DNA of 16,009 nt from NCBI GenBank assembly GCA_010027105.1, contig RGVT01000024.1, positions 1 through 16,009 of the forward strand, in the 5' to 3' direction. The position numbers and the translations under genes are program-made. Every line of letters begins with the position of its first letter. Position 1 is the stretch's first letter. The notes beneath the pieces were generated by a model that was not told the DNA's origin, made no database searches, and saw nothing but the letters and a program-made list of their open reading frames with translations. Shown one piece after another: positions 15,203 to 16,009 of the stretch. The stretch comes from Planctomycetia bacterium (lineage in GTDB: Bacteria; Planctomycetota; Planctomycetia; Pirellulales; UBA1268).

Positions 15203-15766
15203 TCAGCGCGTGAAGCCCGTGCGGCCGGTGAGGCCGATGAGGCCGTCGGCCGGCTGGCCGGGCAGCGGCTGGGCCCCGATCGCCTGCCCCGGCGTCGACA
15301 CGGCCTCCGCCTTGCCGTCGAGGAACAGCGTGATGCCTCCGGGCAGGCGCCGCTCGATCCGCGGGCCGACCTCGAGGCCGATCCGCCCCCACTGCTCCCG
15401 CTGCCCCACGAGCGTCCGCACCTCGAGCGCCTCGCGGCCGCCGGGATGCTCCGAGGCCATGCCCACGCCTCCCACCAGTTTCGCGGGAGCGTCGCTGATC
15501 ACGGGGCGATCCGCCCGAAACCCCGCCAGCACGTCGATGCACTCGATGCGGCGACGAACCTCGGCCGCCACGGGCTGCTTCGCCTGCTCCGGCGTGGTCG
15601 GGCCCTTGACGACGACGCCGAACGCCGCACCGTCGTCCGCCGCCTCGAGGTCGCTCGCGCGCAGCGCCGCCGCGACCGACGCCACCCCGTCGAAGTCGTG
15701 CAGCGACGGATCGTCCGCCCGCCCCACGACCGCCACCAGCCACACCGCCGCGACGACCGCCCTCAT
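15203..15766 (-). CDS. small secreted protein of unknown function, 187 aa
   Basis: I do not recognise the family. Start chosen at ATG 15766, because it opens a short signal peptide (MRAVVAAVWLVAVVGRA, cleavage near residue 17 before DDP); the in-frame upstream start at 15919 would place 51 low-complexity residues read from repeat DNA ahead of it. A G-run (GGGGGGGCG) precedes the ATG and is only a weak ribosome site. The mature protein is about 170 residues, mixed alpha/beta, with one Cys (76). FGVVVKGPTTPEQAK (49-63), IECIDVLAGFRADRPVI (74-90) and LPGGITLFLDGKAEAVST (141-158) are the most structured-looking stretches. It converges on the ABC-2 permease with a 3-bp gap, leaving no room for a shared terminator. 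Confidence 0.72.
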   Translation of the reverse strand: MRAVVAAVWLVAVVGRADDPSLHDFDGVASVAAALRASDLEAADDGAAFGVVVKGPTTPEQAKQPVAAEVRRRIECIDVLAGFRADRPVISDAPAKLVGGVGMASEHPGGREALEVRTLVGQREQWGRIGLEVGPRIERRLPGGITLFLDGKAEAVSTPGQAIGAQPLPGQPADGLIGLTGRTGFTR

Positions 15767-15873
15767 GCTTCGCCCCCCCACACGGCTCTTGATCGGCAGG
15801 CAAGGGCCGCCAACTCCGACCGATTGCAGCGGCGGCGTCAGGGTGGGCCCGGCTCGGGGTCGCCCCGTACCGT

Positions 15874-15938
15874 CTCGCCGGACGTGCGGTTTGAAGGGCA
15901 CGCGCCGGCTTCGGGCCACCCGTGTCCCCCGAGCCGGC
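15874..15938. repeat. second copy of intergenic repeat words plus bulged hairpin
   Basis: CTCGCCGGACGT (15874-15885), an exact 21-bp match to 4744-4764 (15902-15922) and GCCGGCTTTAG (15934-15944) recur from the 4.75-4.86 kb element, but in a different order and orientation. Here the 21-bp word forms the left arm of a hairpin: GCCGGCTTCGGG (15904-15915) pairs with CCCGAGCCGGC (15928-15938), 11 pairs with one bulged T. Confidence 0.6.
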
Positions 15939-15941
15939 TTT

Positions 15942-15981
15942 AGCGACCAGCGAAGCCATGGATGGCGCAGCGCCAGTCGCT
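15942..15981. repeat. 40-bp cruciform/REP-like element
   Basis: The outer stem AGCGAC...GTCGCT (15942-15947 with 15976-15981) extends through two mismatches into GCG/CGC. The inner stem is GCCAT-GG-ATGGC (15955-15966), perfect with a 2-nt loop. The nested arrangement resembles REP/BIME-type elements. The following bases to 16009 are G+A-rich repeat-like sequence with no gene. Confidence 0.65.
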
Positions 15982-16009
15982 AGGAGTGAGCGCAGCCCGG
16001 AGGGCGCAG

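Noticed and set aside
12544..15213. 889-codon plus-strand frame overlapping the catalytic M16 and ABC-2 genes
   Set aside because: Runs out of frame through both recognised genes and has Arg/Gly/Ala-rich filler composition.
15767..15919. N-terminal extension of the 187-aa secreted protein to 15919
   Set aside because: It would put 51 residues read from repeat-like DNA ahead of a good signal peptide.

Overview
The window is about 16 kb of very GC-rich bacterial chromosome, close to 70% G+C by eye. It suits a planctomycete of the Pirellula/Rhodopirellula type. This is inferred from the base composition, from gene content (a TroA/MntC-type metal ABC operon, a two-chain M16 peptidase pair, a planctomycete-style orphan ABC-2 permease, secreted and membrane proteins of unknown family), and from intergenic spacers full of short hairpins with constant TGGA/TCCA loops. 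No 16S, tRNA or phylogenetic marker is present to prove it.

Layout. 1-1958 (-): N-terminal 652 codons of an AcnA-type aconitase, cut off by the window edge. 1959-2800: a long spacer holding a candidate promoter-to-terminator small RNA (about 2198-2332, +) and a tandem/hairpin repeat block (2343-2537). 2801-4549 (-): exported alpha/beta hydrolase. 4550-4984: spacer with a 116-bp inverted-repeat-bounded repeat element and a row of hairpins. 4985-5482 (-): small single-TM protein of unknown function. 5562-6550 (+): endonuclease IV (nfo), broken by an apparent deletion of about 25 nt that shifts the frame between two zinc-ligand motifs.

6459-10435 (-): a tightly coupled four-gene metal-uptake ABC operon. 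Transcription order is substrate-binding protein, ATPase, permease, then a second permease fused at its C-terminus to a DtxR/MntR-type metal-sensing domain. It resembles troABCD-troR with the regulator fused onto the last permease. The sensor ligands visible match MntR (Glu where DtxR has Cys), which suggests Mn(II). A GC-poor operator-like patch sits over the start of the binding-protein gene.

10571-15199 (+): a divergent cluster of a GNAT acetyltransferase, a non-catalytic M16 subunit (lacks HxxEH, keeps the Arg/Tyr pair), a catalytic M16 subunit (has HFLEH, lacks the Tyr), and an ABC-2 type permease without an adjacent ATPase. The first three overlap at start/stop codons. 15203-15766 (-): a small secreted protein of unknown function, convergent with the permease. 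15767-16009: a second hairpin/repeat spacer that shares words with the one at 4.74-4.86 kb.

The most notable observations are the permease-metalloregulator fusion with its operator-like patch, the split-active-site M16 pair, the interrupted nfo, the candidate C-rich small RNA, and the constant-loop hairpin family.
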